From positions 631,385 through 695,384 of the forward strand of contig VZRZ01008248.1 in NCBI GenBank assembly GCA_013398175.1: a DNA stretch of 64,000 bases, given 5' to 3'. Source of the stretch: Climacteris rufus. Its lineage: Eukaryota > Chordata > Aves > Passeriformes > Climacteridae. Shown here in pieces: positions 1-11,200 of the stretch. Position 1 is the first letter of the stretch; the number at the start of each line of letters is the position of its first letter. The position numbers and the translations under genes were made by a program. The notes under the pieces were generated by a model, which was not told the DNA's origin, did no database searches, and was given only the letters and a program-made list of their open reading frames with translations.

Positions 1-430
1 GGCGGCAGGGCGCGGGCTGCCACGCACTGCTGGATTGGCCGGCGGTCGCGGGCCGGCCGCGGCGTTGGGCGGGAGCCCTGTCAGTCACTGCGCTCCCGTC
101 CCCACGGCAACAAGCGGGGGGGGCCGGGCCGGGCCTGAGGGCTCGCAGAGCCCCCAGAGGCCTCGCGGGTCCCCGGCCCGGGGCACGGCCGGACGCCTGC
201 CCTGCCCTCCCCGTCGTGTCCTGTCCTACCCTGCCCTGCCTTGGGGGCCGGAGCGGCGCTGGCGTCAGCAGGCCCTGCTGCCGGCCTGGGGCGGGGGTGG
301 GGGCGGCCGGCCGCTCTCAGGCCCTCAGCTTGAGTCGCTCTGGATATTCCGGGGGCTGTTTCTTCATTACCGTCAGACTCTCTCTCCTTACTCCCCTCCT
401 TCCCCAGGCTCCGTGCGTCAGGTTTTTGGT
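1..430 (+). promoter_or_regulatory. RNF6: CpG island, probable RNF6 promoter and non-coding first exon region
   Basis: The first ~330 bases are very GC-rich and dense in CpG, then composition drops abruptly to AT-rich sequence by about 430. An inverted CCAAT box (ATTGG) lies at 34-38 and a GC box (GGGCGG) at 67-72, and there is no TATA box, which fits a broad housekeeping-type promoter. The first RNF6 coding exon begins with a splice acceptor (cag at 3351-3353), so at least one upstream non-coding exon is needed, and this island is the only candidate in the window. A donor-like gtgaga follows position 484, but I cannot prove it is used. The island is cut by the window edge, so it may be shared with a divergent gene to the left. 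The assignment to RNF6 is inference from position. Confidence 0.6.
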
Positions 431-484
431 TTGATTTGAAGTTTGTTGGGGTTTTTAAAAATTTTTTCTTTATTCCCGAAGTCG

Positions 485-3353
485 GTGAGATCATCCTGGC
501 TGGAGACTGCGGTGTGACAGAAATGCTAAATAGCTCTCTGGCTTGGGGAGACTGCCTCAGCTAAACACCGTAGTCGCCTTGCAATCAGGTGGTAGTCTTT
601 CAGAAAATGAGTACCTAATTGAACCGGGGGTAGTAATTCATGGAAACAGGCCAAAACGTAAAAGCATAAGGTATATATTAAAAAAGAATTGTAAACCTTC
701 AAGAATGTGCCATAGTAACCATGAATTGGGAAGTAAAGGAGTAAGTCTTAGGTTGAAAATTCTAGAAAATGTAAGGTGTTGGCACGTGGCCCGTCTCTTT
801 GCAAAGAAAGAGTAATCCCAGACATAACTGGATTTCGATTTCAGTTTTTTACGTCTTAGTACTTAATGGCCTTCAACTTTTCAATTCTCTGAAATATTCT
901 AGTGTCAAGTACCTAATTTTTGATGCAGTTAATACCCTTCAACTTTCACAACTCTAAATCATGTTAGGTGCCAAAGTACTTAGTTTTGATGGCATTTGAT
1001 AAATAGGGATAGTAGTTGTCATCCATGAAGTTATGTTAAACAGATGGGACAACCGAGCACTTCACACTTCTTACTGTTTCTAAGTGAGTCATTTAAAGAG
1101 TGTGACTAACCATCCTACCATACAGTTGCCAACAAAAGAGTAATTTTTTTTTTTCTTACCACCTACAAAATCAAAGAGATTTCCAGATTGTCTGTGGATG
1201 GTGACTGAAAAGTAAAGAACCTCTCTTTTGGACAACACTTTAAATTTAGATTGAGGGGGACTACATGCGATGGACTTCTTATCTTAAGAATGTATGTATC
1301 ATTTTTTTCTGTGCAGCAATACAGTGGTGTATCTGGGAAGTTGGTTAACTTAGTGTGGTCATTGTTGGGCAAGAAGTAACGTGTTTTAAGGCATTCGCAT
1401 AAATAACAACCTCACATAAAACTTAATTAATTTTATCAGTCCTCTTTCCCGTCCCCACTTCACCTTCGTCAAGTTGTAAATCATCTGGGACAGAGGCACT
1501 TCAGTGCAGTATGGAATGGGTATTTTCATGGTAATAGTCGTGATGGGTGTTGTCAAGGTAATAACAGTGCTAACTGGGGGTTTGGGTGGGAGCTGCTTTT
1601 GTTCTGAGGAAACCGGGGTAAAGAGAAAGAGCTCGTTGAGAAGTTTGTGTTTAGAAGTGTGATACAAGAAATGACCTGATTTGAACATAGCCCTTGTGGG
1701 AAATTGAAGTCAGCAGTTAACTGCAGCTGGTGAGGCTGAGTCAAGAGGGCAATGTTAATTTAAAGAAACCCCCTAAATATTATGGGAATGGAAAATGTCT
1801 TGAAGGGAAGAGGCTCAGATTTAACTTCTTTTAAGTTGAGCGAGTTAGAGCTGGGAGAGACGATTTTAAGTGCATCAAAATGCATGTTGGACACAGGAGG
1901 AAGATGATTGATTTGGAAAAAGTGTTTAAAAGTGCAGTTACCTGGGGCACGGGCTGGTGGGGGGAAGTAACACGTGGTGTGGAAAATGAGACCAAGGATA
2001 CATCAAAATGGATCCCACAAAGAACATAAGAAAGGTATATTAAATGTATGCCAGCTTCTGCTGTTGAGAAATACATTTTCTGATTCTTTGTATCTGCTTG
2101 CAGTATTGATAAAGATTTGTTCTTTTTTTAATGTATTTCTAATAGTTGCTTTGGTCTGTTGTCTCATCACCTGTCCTGTGAAAACTAATTATCGATTAGG
2201 AGCATGCTTAGAATGCTGTTCTGTGTTTTCCTTGTACTTTAAACTTGAAGTCACTTTTATTTGTGTGTGAATTGACAAAAAGAAAACAAATAAAAAAGAA
2301 AGGCATTTATATCCACATGCAAGCAGAGTAGTTCCGTGTGGTTGGGATTTTTTGGCCTGATGATCTCTTTTAGAGAAATGATCTCTTTTGTCAGGTGTCT
2401 GCCTCAGCAGGTGTTACAGATACCTTTTGTTAAACAGGAAGGCCCATTCAAAGGACATTTTATCGTCTTTCAAACTGAGAGTGGAAGAACAGGTTTTCTT
2501 TAAAAAATAGTAAAGCTGGGGAGTGGTCTGAGCGCTGATTGGTCCGGGATTGAATCCTAACCAGAGAAAGGTGGTAATGACACAGAAACAATGGAAGTGA
2601 TGCCTCTTTGGCACTGGAAGGTTATTCTTGCCTTCTAACAGTGTGGTCCCACTGGTTCAGTATTTGGTAAGTGATGAAGAATTGTGGTTAAAGTACAGCC
2701 CATCCCTTCTACACCCATTTTCGGGAAATACTTATCTCTTTGCTAGCTAATCCTTGGATTAGAGAGTGCAAGGAAAATATACAAATAATGTAAGAATGTC
2801 AAAAGTTATTCCACCAAAACTAAATCTGTAGCCTTTGTGCTATGTGAAGGGTATTACCGATGGAAATACTAATGTAGTCTCTTCTTACTTGTGATTGTCA
2901 CAAGTCTACACTGGGTAATTGCAGTCCAGTAATTAGAGAACCACGTTTTTAATTATACTTCAACTGCTATACAACAACTCCGTGCTGCTGTTGTATTTTA
3001 CTTGGGAGAAGGGACATAAATTTTATGTCATTCCTTTAACTTTGTAGAACATCCTTATTTAGCTGAAAAAAAAAATCTGTCATTGCTTTTTTTATTTTAA
3101 AGTTGCCATACCAACCAATATGCCCTTTCAGTGAGGAAAGAGGCTTCAAACTTTTTCAGCAAGCTAGAAGTATTTATATATTTGCATAATAAACTACACT
3201 GTTGACTTGGCAAATAACATGGAGCTTGGTTCACCTTAATAATCTTTAGCTATTAATAAACTAATTTATTTTAAAATGGTGGGAGCATTTTACTGTACAT
3301 GGGTAAATTGTTACTGTAGTTGCTGTGCAGACTAACCTTCTGGTTTTGTTCAG
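485..3353 (+). other. Probable RNF6 5' intron (non-coding)
   Basis: This stretch is AT-rich with many stops in all frames. It runs from a donor-like site at 485 to the pyrimidine-rich acceptor ending at 3353. Short open frames here (for example 543-815) resemble no family I know. No repeat of a recognisable family is seen. The left boundary is uncertain because the first exon is not directly identifiable. Confidence 0.45.
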
Positions 3354-3373
3354 GAGAGCTCGGCAGTGCCGTT

Positions 3374-3566
3374 ATGGATCGCTCCCGACACCGTGCCGGA
3401 AATGGCCGCGAGCAGGCGCCTTCCCGGGAGCGCGGCCACGGTGAAGGTGAGAGGCAGCGGCAGCTGGAGCGCCTCAGCAGGGAGGAGGCCTATTACCAGT
3501 TCATTAACCAACTCAACGAGGAGGACTACAGGTTAATGAGAGACCGAAACCTGCTTGGCACCCCTG
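3374..3566 (+). CDS. RNF6: RNF6 coding exon 1
   Basis: The exon proper starts at 3354 after the acceptor ttttgttcag, leaving 20 bases of 5' UTR before the ATG at 3374. It encodes residues 1-64 plus the first base of codon 65 (phase 1). The donor gtaaga begins at 3567. The open frame reads upstream to another Met at 3320, but that lies before the acceptor and is intronic. The product is the N-terminal region with the conserved REEAYYQFIN and LNEEDYRLMRD blocks ending in LLGTPG, a signature shared by RNF6 and RLIM. Confidence 0.93.
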
Positions 3567-6500
3567 GTAAGATGTGCATACCTTCAGCAGAGAAGATGTG
3601 CGGTGAAGTAGCACTCCTGCTGGTAGTGGTACCGTGCCTTGGAGAAAGGAGAAGAACCTCCCTGAGGAGCAAAAGTATAACTCTTTCAAATGTAACATCA
3701 TTGCATATAGGCCATGTCCAAAGCCAAATAATTAACATTTGGTATATTAAAGTGTATCTGTTGATAGATGGCAGTTTTGGGGGGCATCTGAGTGGAAGCT
3801 GGCATACTCGACACATTTAGCATCTTTACTTACTTCCTCTGATATCTGCATTATAATCTCACACTAGTGCTGTTTTCCTTTTGGTTTCATCATTTTCATC
3901 TGCCTTCTGAAGATTTTCTTTCAAGATAGAAAATGTTATTTCTGCATGGCTGCGTTAAGGCAGTAATAGTGTCTGATCTAACAGTGTTATCAAAATGTAA
4001 ATTATTTCAGGAGAAATAACAGCAGAAGAGTTGCAGCAACGTTTGGAGGGGGCTAAGGAGCGTCTGGCATCACAGTCTGATCTGGATAACAGAGAAGGTG
4101 AAGGTAGAACTGTTGGAGGTAAATATTCTTCATTCATATACATAGACACACAGTATGTGGTGCATAAATGCTGTTGTCTAAAGATATTTAAGAGAGATTC
4201 ATTTCAAGTCTGGCTTTTTCTCAGTGTGCCTCTGTGCATTGTTTAAAAGTAGGAGAGATTTCCTAACAATACAAAGCCGAACTTGAAATACTTAATGAAA
4301 ACTAATTTGTTAACAACAAATTATACTTGCTCCTCTTTCCTTTGTGTTCTTTTGTTAGTAAATGTAATAGCACAAGAAATACTAATTCCTCAATTCTTAG
4401 AGGTTTTTATCATGTATTAGAGCAGTTGGAAAAGAAGTTAATTGGGTAACAGTTAATATCTCCACTGTTTTGCCATTTTTTATTATTTAATTTCCATTTG
4501 TTTTGGTCAAGTGAGGCTTGTATTATGTGCACTGTTTGTTTTCAATTCCCCAGCAATATTGGCTTAATCATGTGGCCAGTTCTAGTAAGATTTAGGAGAG
4601 CAATTGGCAGCTCAGAAATGAAGATACCAGAGTTCTTGGAGGCTTCCTGGACATAGATGATGAAGTAGGGAGAACTTAATCTGATCCCTTCAAGGGAAGA
4701 CCATAACCGTGATCATGACTGTTGGCCTGGTTTATATACACAGTTAGCCCTAACCACAGCAATTGCATCTGTTCCTGAGCTTGTAGTTTAGGAGGAGGTT
4801 TGAAAATGGAGCTGTGGATATTGTAATAGGAAAAGAGTATATTTGCACAAAAGGAGAAAATCTATTCAAACCATGCATCCCATCTGGACGCATTCCTGTG
4901 TAACCTGCTGTAGGTGATCCTCCTTGCCAGGGAAGTTGGACTAGACAATCTCCAGAGGTCCCTTCCAACCTTGATGATTCTGTGATCATTTATTTCACTG
5001 CTTATAGGAAACAATTTTTTAAAATGTTTTCCAGAAGAAGACAGAAGTTGTTATTCTTGTCCTTGCTGTATCAAAATGAGTTGACTAGGATATCCCCAAA
5101 CTTATAGCTTCAGCAAGGGGCAGATATTGGACAAATACAACTAACTTTAGACTACCTGAATCAGAACATTTGCTCAGAAGAGGCCATCTGGGCATATTAA
5201 TTCCTCTGTGTGTCTGCTGGTGAGATGAAAATTCTAGGTTGAACTGCTGAGTTTTGCTGACATTTTTTCACAGAGCATATTTTTGACGTTAGCACAGCAA
5301 GGCAGGTGTCCTGCTACTGTATCATGTCTGAAGTTGGAGCCCAGGAAGTGTAGAGGACTTGGAGTGCATTGGAGTATGCAGAGCATGCAGTTGTATGAAT
5401 GTTTGCATTTCTTTGTTCCTCCCAGATTCTGATGTTCTTGGGGAAAACTCCAGCGGCGACTCTTTGCTTGAATGGCTTAACACGTTTCGTCGCACAGGAA
5501 ATGCCACTCGCAGTGGCCAGAGTGGGAACCAAACCTGGAGAGCTGTGAGTCGAATAAATCCAAACAGTGGGGAGTTTCGTTTCAGTCTTGAAATCAACAT
5601 AAATCACGATCACAGCAGTTTTGAAACTGCTGGTGAGGAGTATGTTGATATAGATGCTACCAGACTGTATTTAGAGAGAAGACGTCGGCTAGTTGCCAGT
5701 GCAGTAACGCCACGAACGAGGAGCGCGGCTGTGAGAGAGGCAAACAATGAAGCTGCAAGGACCAGGCTTCTAAGACGTGCCATGGCACTAAGGTCAGAAA
5801 TAGTCTCTCATGCAGTTTCGGGGAGGCTCAGGAGTAGAACGAGGGAGTTGATAGGCCAGAGAAATAATACTGCACAAAATAATTCTGCAGCTGCCCGGGA
5901 ACCAAGAGAAATGCCAGAAAGAGGTACTTCTATAGGAGTCAGGAGAGGTAGAGCTAGAACTAATGTTCGGATGAATACAAACCAAAGACTAGAAATTCTG
6001 CGGCTCAGGTCTACCCTAAGTAGTCGAAGTCGCTCTCCGCTGCAAAGGCAAGGTGAAACTGCCCCTTCTGAGGAACGTGGTCAGAGGCAGGATAGAAACA
6101 CACAGCAGGGCAACAGAAGTAGAAGACAAACAGCTCAGGCTTCTCCACAGCCTGCTGAAGAGCAAGCAAGGGGTAGCGCTCTGGCTCCTCAACTTTCTAG
6201 TGTAGCCCCATCCTTGGGAATAACTTCGGAAGAGGAGGAATCTAGTAGGCCAGTAGCTGCCGTCAGAAGGCATCCAACAATTACACTAGATCTTCAGGTG
6301 AGAAGAATTCGTCCTGGAGAAAACAGAGACCGGGACAGTATTGCCAGTAGAACTCGTTCTAGAGTAGGAATGTCAGAAAACACCGTTACCTTTGAGAGTG
6401 ACAGTGGGGGATTTCGGCGTACGATATCGCGCTCGGAACGCGCGGGTATTCGGACCTACGTTAGCACGATACGGATACCTCTGCGCCGGATTTCAGAAAC

Positions 6501-7137
6501 CGGGCTGGGTGAGCCTTCATCGGTGGCTCTTCGGTCAATCCTTAGACAGATAATGACAGGCTTTGGAGAGCTGAGTTCTTTAATGGACACGGAATCGAAC
6601 TCAGAAGTGCAAAGAGGCGGTCATCACTTAGCAGATGCACAGAATAACTCAAGTTCAGCAAACAGCGGTGATCCAAGCCAGGTTTCGTCTGGAACTGGAT
6701 ATGCACGAGAAGGTGGGAGGGAAAGAAATGGGCAGAGGGGTTCTCGTCAGCGCTCTGGGCGCAGCCATGAGAACCAAGCTAGCAGGCAGTCCCAAGACGC
6801 AAACAACCTGGTGGAGAACGGCACTCTGCCCATCCTGCGACTCGCCCACTTCTTCCTGCTGAACGAAGATGACGACGACGATCGGTTCCGGGGTTTAACC
6901 AAAGAGCAGATTGACAATCTTTCTACACGGAACTATGGGGATATTCACGCTGAAAACGAAAGGAGCAAAACGTGCAGTGTTTGCATTAATGAATATGCAA
7001 CAGGGAATAAACTAAGGCAGTTACCTTGTACGCATGAGTTTCATATTCATTGTATTGATCGCTGGCTTTCTGAAAATTCCACTTGCCCAATTTGTCGGCA
7101 GCCAGTTTTGGGGTCTAATGCCACAGATAATGGCTAG
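3374..7137 (+). CDS. RNF6: RNF6, RING-H2 E3 ubiquitin ligase (three coding exons)
   Basis: The coding sequence is the join of 3374-3566, 4011-4118 and 5426-7137, giving 2013 nt and 670 residues plus a TAG stop. Human RNF6 is about 685 residues. Family knowledge: RNF6 is the paralogue of RLIM/RNF12, a nuclear and cytoplasmic E3 ligase whose reported targets include LIM kinase 1 and the androgen receptor. Seen in the translation: an N-terminal charged helical region with REEAYYQFINQLNEEDYRLM (about residues 36-55); a conserved block from DSLLEW to FSLEININ (about 112-160); a long Arg/Ser/Gln-rich middle; PTITLDLQVRRIRPGENRDR from about 384; TGFGELSSLM from about 478; LPILRLAHFFLLNE from about 568 followed by an acidic Asp run; and a C-terminal RING-H2 at about 617-657 (C-x2-C, then C-x-H, H-x2-C, C-x2-C). 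It is RNF6 rather than RLIM because of EEAYYQFIN, GEITAEELQQRL, LLEWLNTFRRTGN and the C-terminal VLGSN ending. The start ATG has a purine at -3 and G at +4. All exon junctions are GT-AG and keep frame. Confidence 0.95.
3567..4010 (+). other. RNF6 intron between coding exons 1 and 2
   Basis: A phase 1 intron of 444 bases with donor gtaaga and acceptor attatttcag. Nothing else is recognised in it. Confidence 0.9.
4011..4118 (+). CDS. RNF6: RNF6 coding exon 2
   Basis: This is a 108-base symmetrical exon (phase 1 in, phase 1 out), too short and internal to stand out as an open frame. With the flanking exon bases it encodes GEITAEELQQRLEGAKERLA onward to about residue 100. The acceptor is attatttcag and the donor gtaaat starts at 4119. 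It matches the human RNF6 segment of the same position closely. Because its length is a multiple of three, skipping it would preserve frame. Confidence 0.92.
4119..5425 (+). other. RNF6 intron between coding exons 2 and 3
   Basis: A phase 1 intron of 1307 bases, donor gtaaat, acceptor ctttgttcctcccag. It contains a CR1 LINE 3' end at about 4866-4988. No other gene or structured element is recognised. Confidence 0.9.
4866..4988 (+). mobile_element. CR1 LINE 3'-end fragment
   Basis: The stretch contains the avian CR1 tail phrases ttggactagacaatctcc, agaggtcccttccaacctt and gatgattctgtgat, the last being a remnant of the terminal 8-base repeat of CR1. Orientation is sense on +. It is 5'-truncated and lies in an RNF6 intron, in the same direction as the gene. 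Confidence 0.85.
5426..7137 (+). CDS. RNF6: RNF6 coding exon 3 (large terminal coding exon with RING-H2)
   Basis: The exon starts after cccag at 5425. Its first two bases complete codon 101 (Asp), and the frame is open to TAG at 7135-7137. It encodes 85% of the protein: the DSLLEWLNTFRRTGN block, the Arg-rich central part, the acidic run, the conserved RGLTKEQIDNLSTR segment and the RING-H2 finger beginning at Cys617 (codon at 6973). All eight expected zinc ligands are present (CSVC, CTH, HIHC, CPIC), so the ligase core looks intact. The stretch around 6412-6500 is markedly richer in CpG than the rest of the exon. No frameshift or internal stop is seen. Confidence 0.95.
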
Positions 7138-8260
7138 AATTGTTTCTACTGCTCAGTACTCAAGGATTTGCTCCTGCTCTATTTGTTATGAGCCAGATAA
7201 AATGCATTGACTAGATAAGGGTCCATTTGTGGGGGGAGTTTTGTTAAATTTCTTTAAAAATTATCGGAAACTTGTCTAAATCTAACATTGTAAATACTAT
7301 TTTTTCCAAGTGCAGCTCTAGGAGCGCACACAGAACCAAATGATATTGGTAAAGTTTATATTTTTTTAGGTAATTTTGTTATGCTAAGCACTTTTGTAAA
7401 TACAGAAATGCAATAGTTAGTCCTGCTTAATGTATGTTTTTTAACATTGTAATGGACTCGCTTTATTTAGATTACAAATTGTTTCACACAGACCCACCAC
7501 TGTGTTGAAAAATTAGTGGCTAAATAGCCATTTGTTAGCTTTTTGTTCTAAGAACAATTTCTTTTAAAGAGTCTCTTGCTGGACATGTTTGCTGAAGATA
7601 TTTAAGTTACTTGAAGTGCTCATTTTAATAGACTTTTTTTTTTTTAAACATTGAAGTATACTTTCCAAAAACTTGCCAATTTGGTTCTATTTAAAAAATT
7701 CTATAGCAATTTTTGCATGTGGGTTTACACAGTTCTTAACATTGACGAGTTCTTATTCAGAAGTGGATGAGTTAGTGGCATTATGAAATGTACATAATTA
7801 AATGCTGTCTTTGACAATCTTTGTCTTTTCAATGCAGGCAGCAGTCAAATCTGGTAATTCCAAGAGGGTGTGTCTTACTTACTTGCTCAAAGAATAAATG
7901 AGCACTGAAGAAGCCTTTTAACACTTCCAAATTACTGAATCGATATTTCTGGGGTTTTAACTGCCTTAGTTTAAAGAGGGGAGATATTTCCTTGACCATT
8001 ATATTGTCTACAATATGCATGTTTTGGGCATCCTACTCAGAAGAACAAAACAAAGACTTGAAGTGCTTTTGTACAGAAATTTAAGGTACACACATAGTAT
8101 TATTCCTCTTGAAACATGCCTGACGACCAAATGGCAAAAGACACTAAAAAGGACAAAATAAGCTTCTCTGAAAGTCCCCAATATCTGTATAATTAAATAT
8201 TAAACTTTATACCAATGACTTACACCAAAATAAAGTTGCAAATTAAATAATTGAGGCTTT
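7138..8260 (+). other. RNF6: RNF6 3' UTR with two candidate poly(A) signals
   Basis: AU-rich, stop-dense sequence follows the RNF6 stop. Canonical AATAAA hexamers occur at 7893-7898 and 8229-8234. The second is followed by a T/G-rich tract (ttgaggctttgtgtg) suitable as a downstream element, so I place the main transcript end near 8255. The 5' part has long T runs and several TTTTTAAA-like stretches. The exact cleavage site is inferred. Confidence 0.6.
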
Positions 8261-11200
8261 GTGTGAATTACTGTTGAGCCATAACCTGTAGGTTTAAGAA
8301 GAAGACTTCTTATTCTTGATGTTCAGTCTCAGTTTTCACTTCATTCTTTCCTCAGTTTTCCCCAGCTCCGTTTCTGCCCTGTTAGTTATGGTGCGTAAAG
8401 GCCCAGCAGAAAGCACTCCAGGGGTTTCTGGGAGAAGCTGAACCTTACAAAGCTCATCTTCTGGCAACGTGCATCTCAGTCCCTAGAGAAAGGTAGAATT
8501 CTGGAATATTCTGGTGTGTGTATATTCTGAGCAGTAGAAGGGGTACTTGAAATGAACAAGTCCTGCTGACTTTCTCTGCCTGCAGATGGTGGCCTTGACA
8601 AATGTGCTTCTGTGCCAGGTGCTTCAGTTAAAACACCTGCTCATGATATTCTTCAAGGGTAGCTATAAACCCCTTTGTTGAGCTACTGGATGTCTGCTTC
8701 AGTTTTGCAAGTGAAAAGCTTGTGTCATAAATTCCACAGAAGGGCTTCTTTTCATTCCTAAAAGTAGTTCTAAGAAACTCTCTTATGAGATTTAGATGAG
8801 TTTAAGGATATGATTAAGATCTCTTCTGATGTGATTTGGGTTGTTAATTACTGCAAACATTGTTGACCCCTCCCTTGAGTGCTTCCTTAGCTGCAGCAGT
8901 GAGGAGATTTAAACATGATTATCAGAGCTAGCTTATTTTTTGACAGTTTTTTCTGTTACTTCTGTTAGCTCCTGATGTTGGCAATATATAAACACATATA
9001 TGCCTTCTGCTGCTGCTTTTTCTCCTTACGACTTTCTTTTCTATTTGAAAACTGCCTGATTCAAAAGACACATTTGTAAAAACCTGCCTTTGGCTCACTA
9101 TTGCCTTGCTGGTCAGGTCCTTTGAGGTTAATTTTAACTTTAATCCTTACAACTGCTACACTAATGCACTATATGTAAAGGGAGATTGCCTGTGCCTTCT
9201 TTCATTCAAGTGAGATTTTGCTGTGTTTAAGAGCACAAGTGGGTACATGTTTTAAGACAAGATTGTCTACTTTAACTGATCTGCTGGGGGGAACATCCCA
9301 AAGTACTGTGAGAGCTTTCTGTACAAATTGTAGGCTGTAGGATAAGAAACATGAAGACACCCCTACTATATTCCTGCCCTGCCATGTGAAAGTTGTCTAG
9401 TATTTCTCCTCCATTGGAGAAGCATGTAATTTGTTACTCAGCTTTCCCAGGAAATGGTGTTGGTGGGACCAATTAAATCTTAGTGATTCAGTTTGGTATT
9501 GGCTTCTGTTACCTCCATTTCTGTGATGAAACTTTGGTTCTCTATCTCTCCCACCCCCCAAACACTTGTCTTGTGCATGGATTGGGTGTTTCATATTCCT
9601 ACAGTCATGTGTTTAAGAGCTTTGTTAATTTATTCTGCATGCGTTTCCTAGCACTTTTCAAACCCATCTGTGCTCTTGATCTCTGCAGCTGCCCATTGCA
9701 GAGTTACAGTTTGTCTTTTGTGAGAAGTGCTCTTCCAAATAATTCTTAATATTCTGGATTTACTTTTGATTGCTGCTCACCACTGAGCTGGTATCTTAGC
9801 AAGTTATGCAAAAAGATTTCACACTTTCCTGAATGTCAGTTGCTGATTTAGAATGGACTATCACATGCTTTTCTGTGTGTACAATTATTTTTTTTTCTCT
9901 TGGATTATTTTTTATATTGTGCAAATCAAATTTTCTCTGTCCTTTCATCATGACCACCTTGCATCCTGTGATTTGTCCTAGTGTTTAATATCCCAATAAT
10001 TCTGTAGTAATTTGCAGGTTTGATCACTTACTTGTTTTTTTCTGGTCACATTTATGAGTGTGTCACATAGCACAGGTATTTCGGTAGCAATGTCTTCTGA
10101 ATCGAAGTTTAACCATTTATGTCTAGCTATGTAATCAGTAAAGTTGTGAGGGTTTTTTAAATAAAAGGGGACTAGAGGTAAATATGTAAAGAATTTCAGA
10201 GAATAAGTACAGTAATTGTACCATTAGCATGTTTTTCTCCCTTTTCAAAGTACCACTTCAACTGCTGTGGAACTCTCTTCGTGACCCTTGCTGAGCTCCA
10301 TTTCATGAGCCCATCTCACCTGCTCCTGGCTAACTGGCTTTTGCTCAAGGCAGAGGGAGCTTGGTACTTCTCAATCAGGTCTCTGTCAGAGGAAAACTCA
10401 AGTTAGGCTGTGCAATCCTAACACCATACTCTGGGCAAGAAACAGCAAAAATAAATTTGGACTCTATTTATTGTCTTGATGTATCTAAAGTGGAATCTGT
10501 AACCTATACATGGTGGTAGATCCACAATTTCACTTTTCTTGCACCCTTTGCAGCACCCGCTGTTGCATGAGGATTGGCCTGTCAGACTGACTCTGCACCT
10601 CTTGGGCTTTTGATTTAAACCATGTGTAATGATCTGGTCATTGTGCAATTCCTGCCTGTCAATTAGTGTGAAGTTACCTCTTACTGCTATAAAAATATAC
10701 ATTGGAGAGTATGTGCTACCATATATTGGCTTACCTGGCCTGCAACAGAATGCTGCCTGGTGCTGAGCTCTGGCTATTCCCAGGTGTGCTGAGAAGGTGG
10801 CCCAGGCTGGATCAAACCCTCCACCCTATTCATGTGATAGGCAGGAAGATCATGAGAAACTGGGGGCAGTGAGTGGAGCTTGAAAGGCCTTCCTAAGGTA
10901 GCTGGGAGCAACTCACAGGAAGTGTTGGGCAGGAGAGTGAAGGAGAGGGATTATCTTGGGCAGCTTTGGGGTCTGAGTTTGGCTGCAGAACCAGTGTGAG
11001 TGTGAGGCTGACACCTGCAGAACTGTGTTGGGATGTTCTCATGAGAGTCCTGGAGGCTTCTGTTCTGCTGAAGGAATTAGCAACAGGATGTGCATGTTCT
11101 GTCATGTATGACACTGGTCCTAAGAGTAGAGACAAACTGTTTAAATCTCAGGTGGATGGAGGAGTTAGAGAAGCTAGCACCAGGTACTAGGCCAAGTTGG

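Noticed and set aside
543..815. 90-codon plus-strand frame near the promoter
   Set aside because: Not recognisable. It lies in the presumed first intron with AT-rich composition.
3320..3373. In-frame upstream Met at 3320 as an RNF6 start
   Set aside because: A pyrimidine-rich acceptor ends at 3353, so this Met is intronic, and the family N-terminus matches the Met at 3374.
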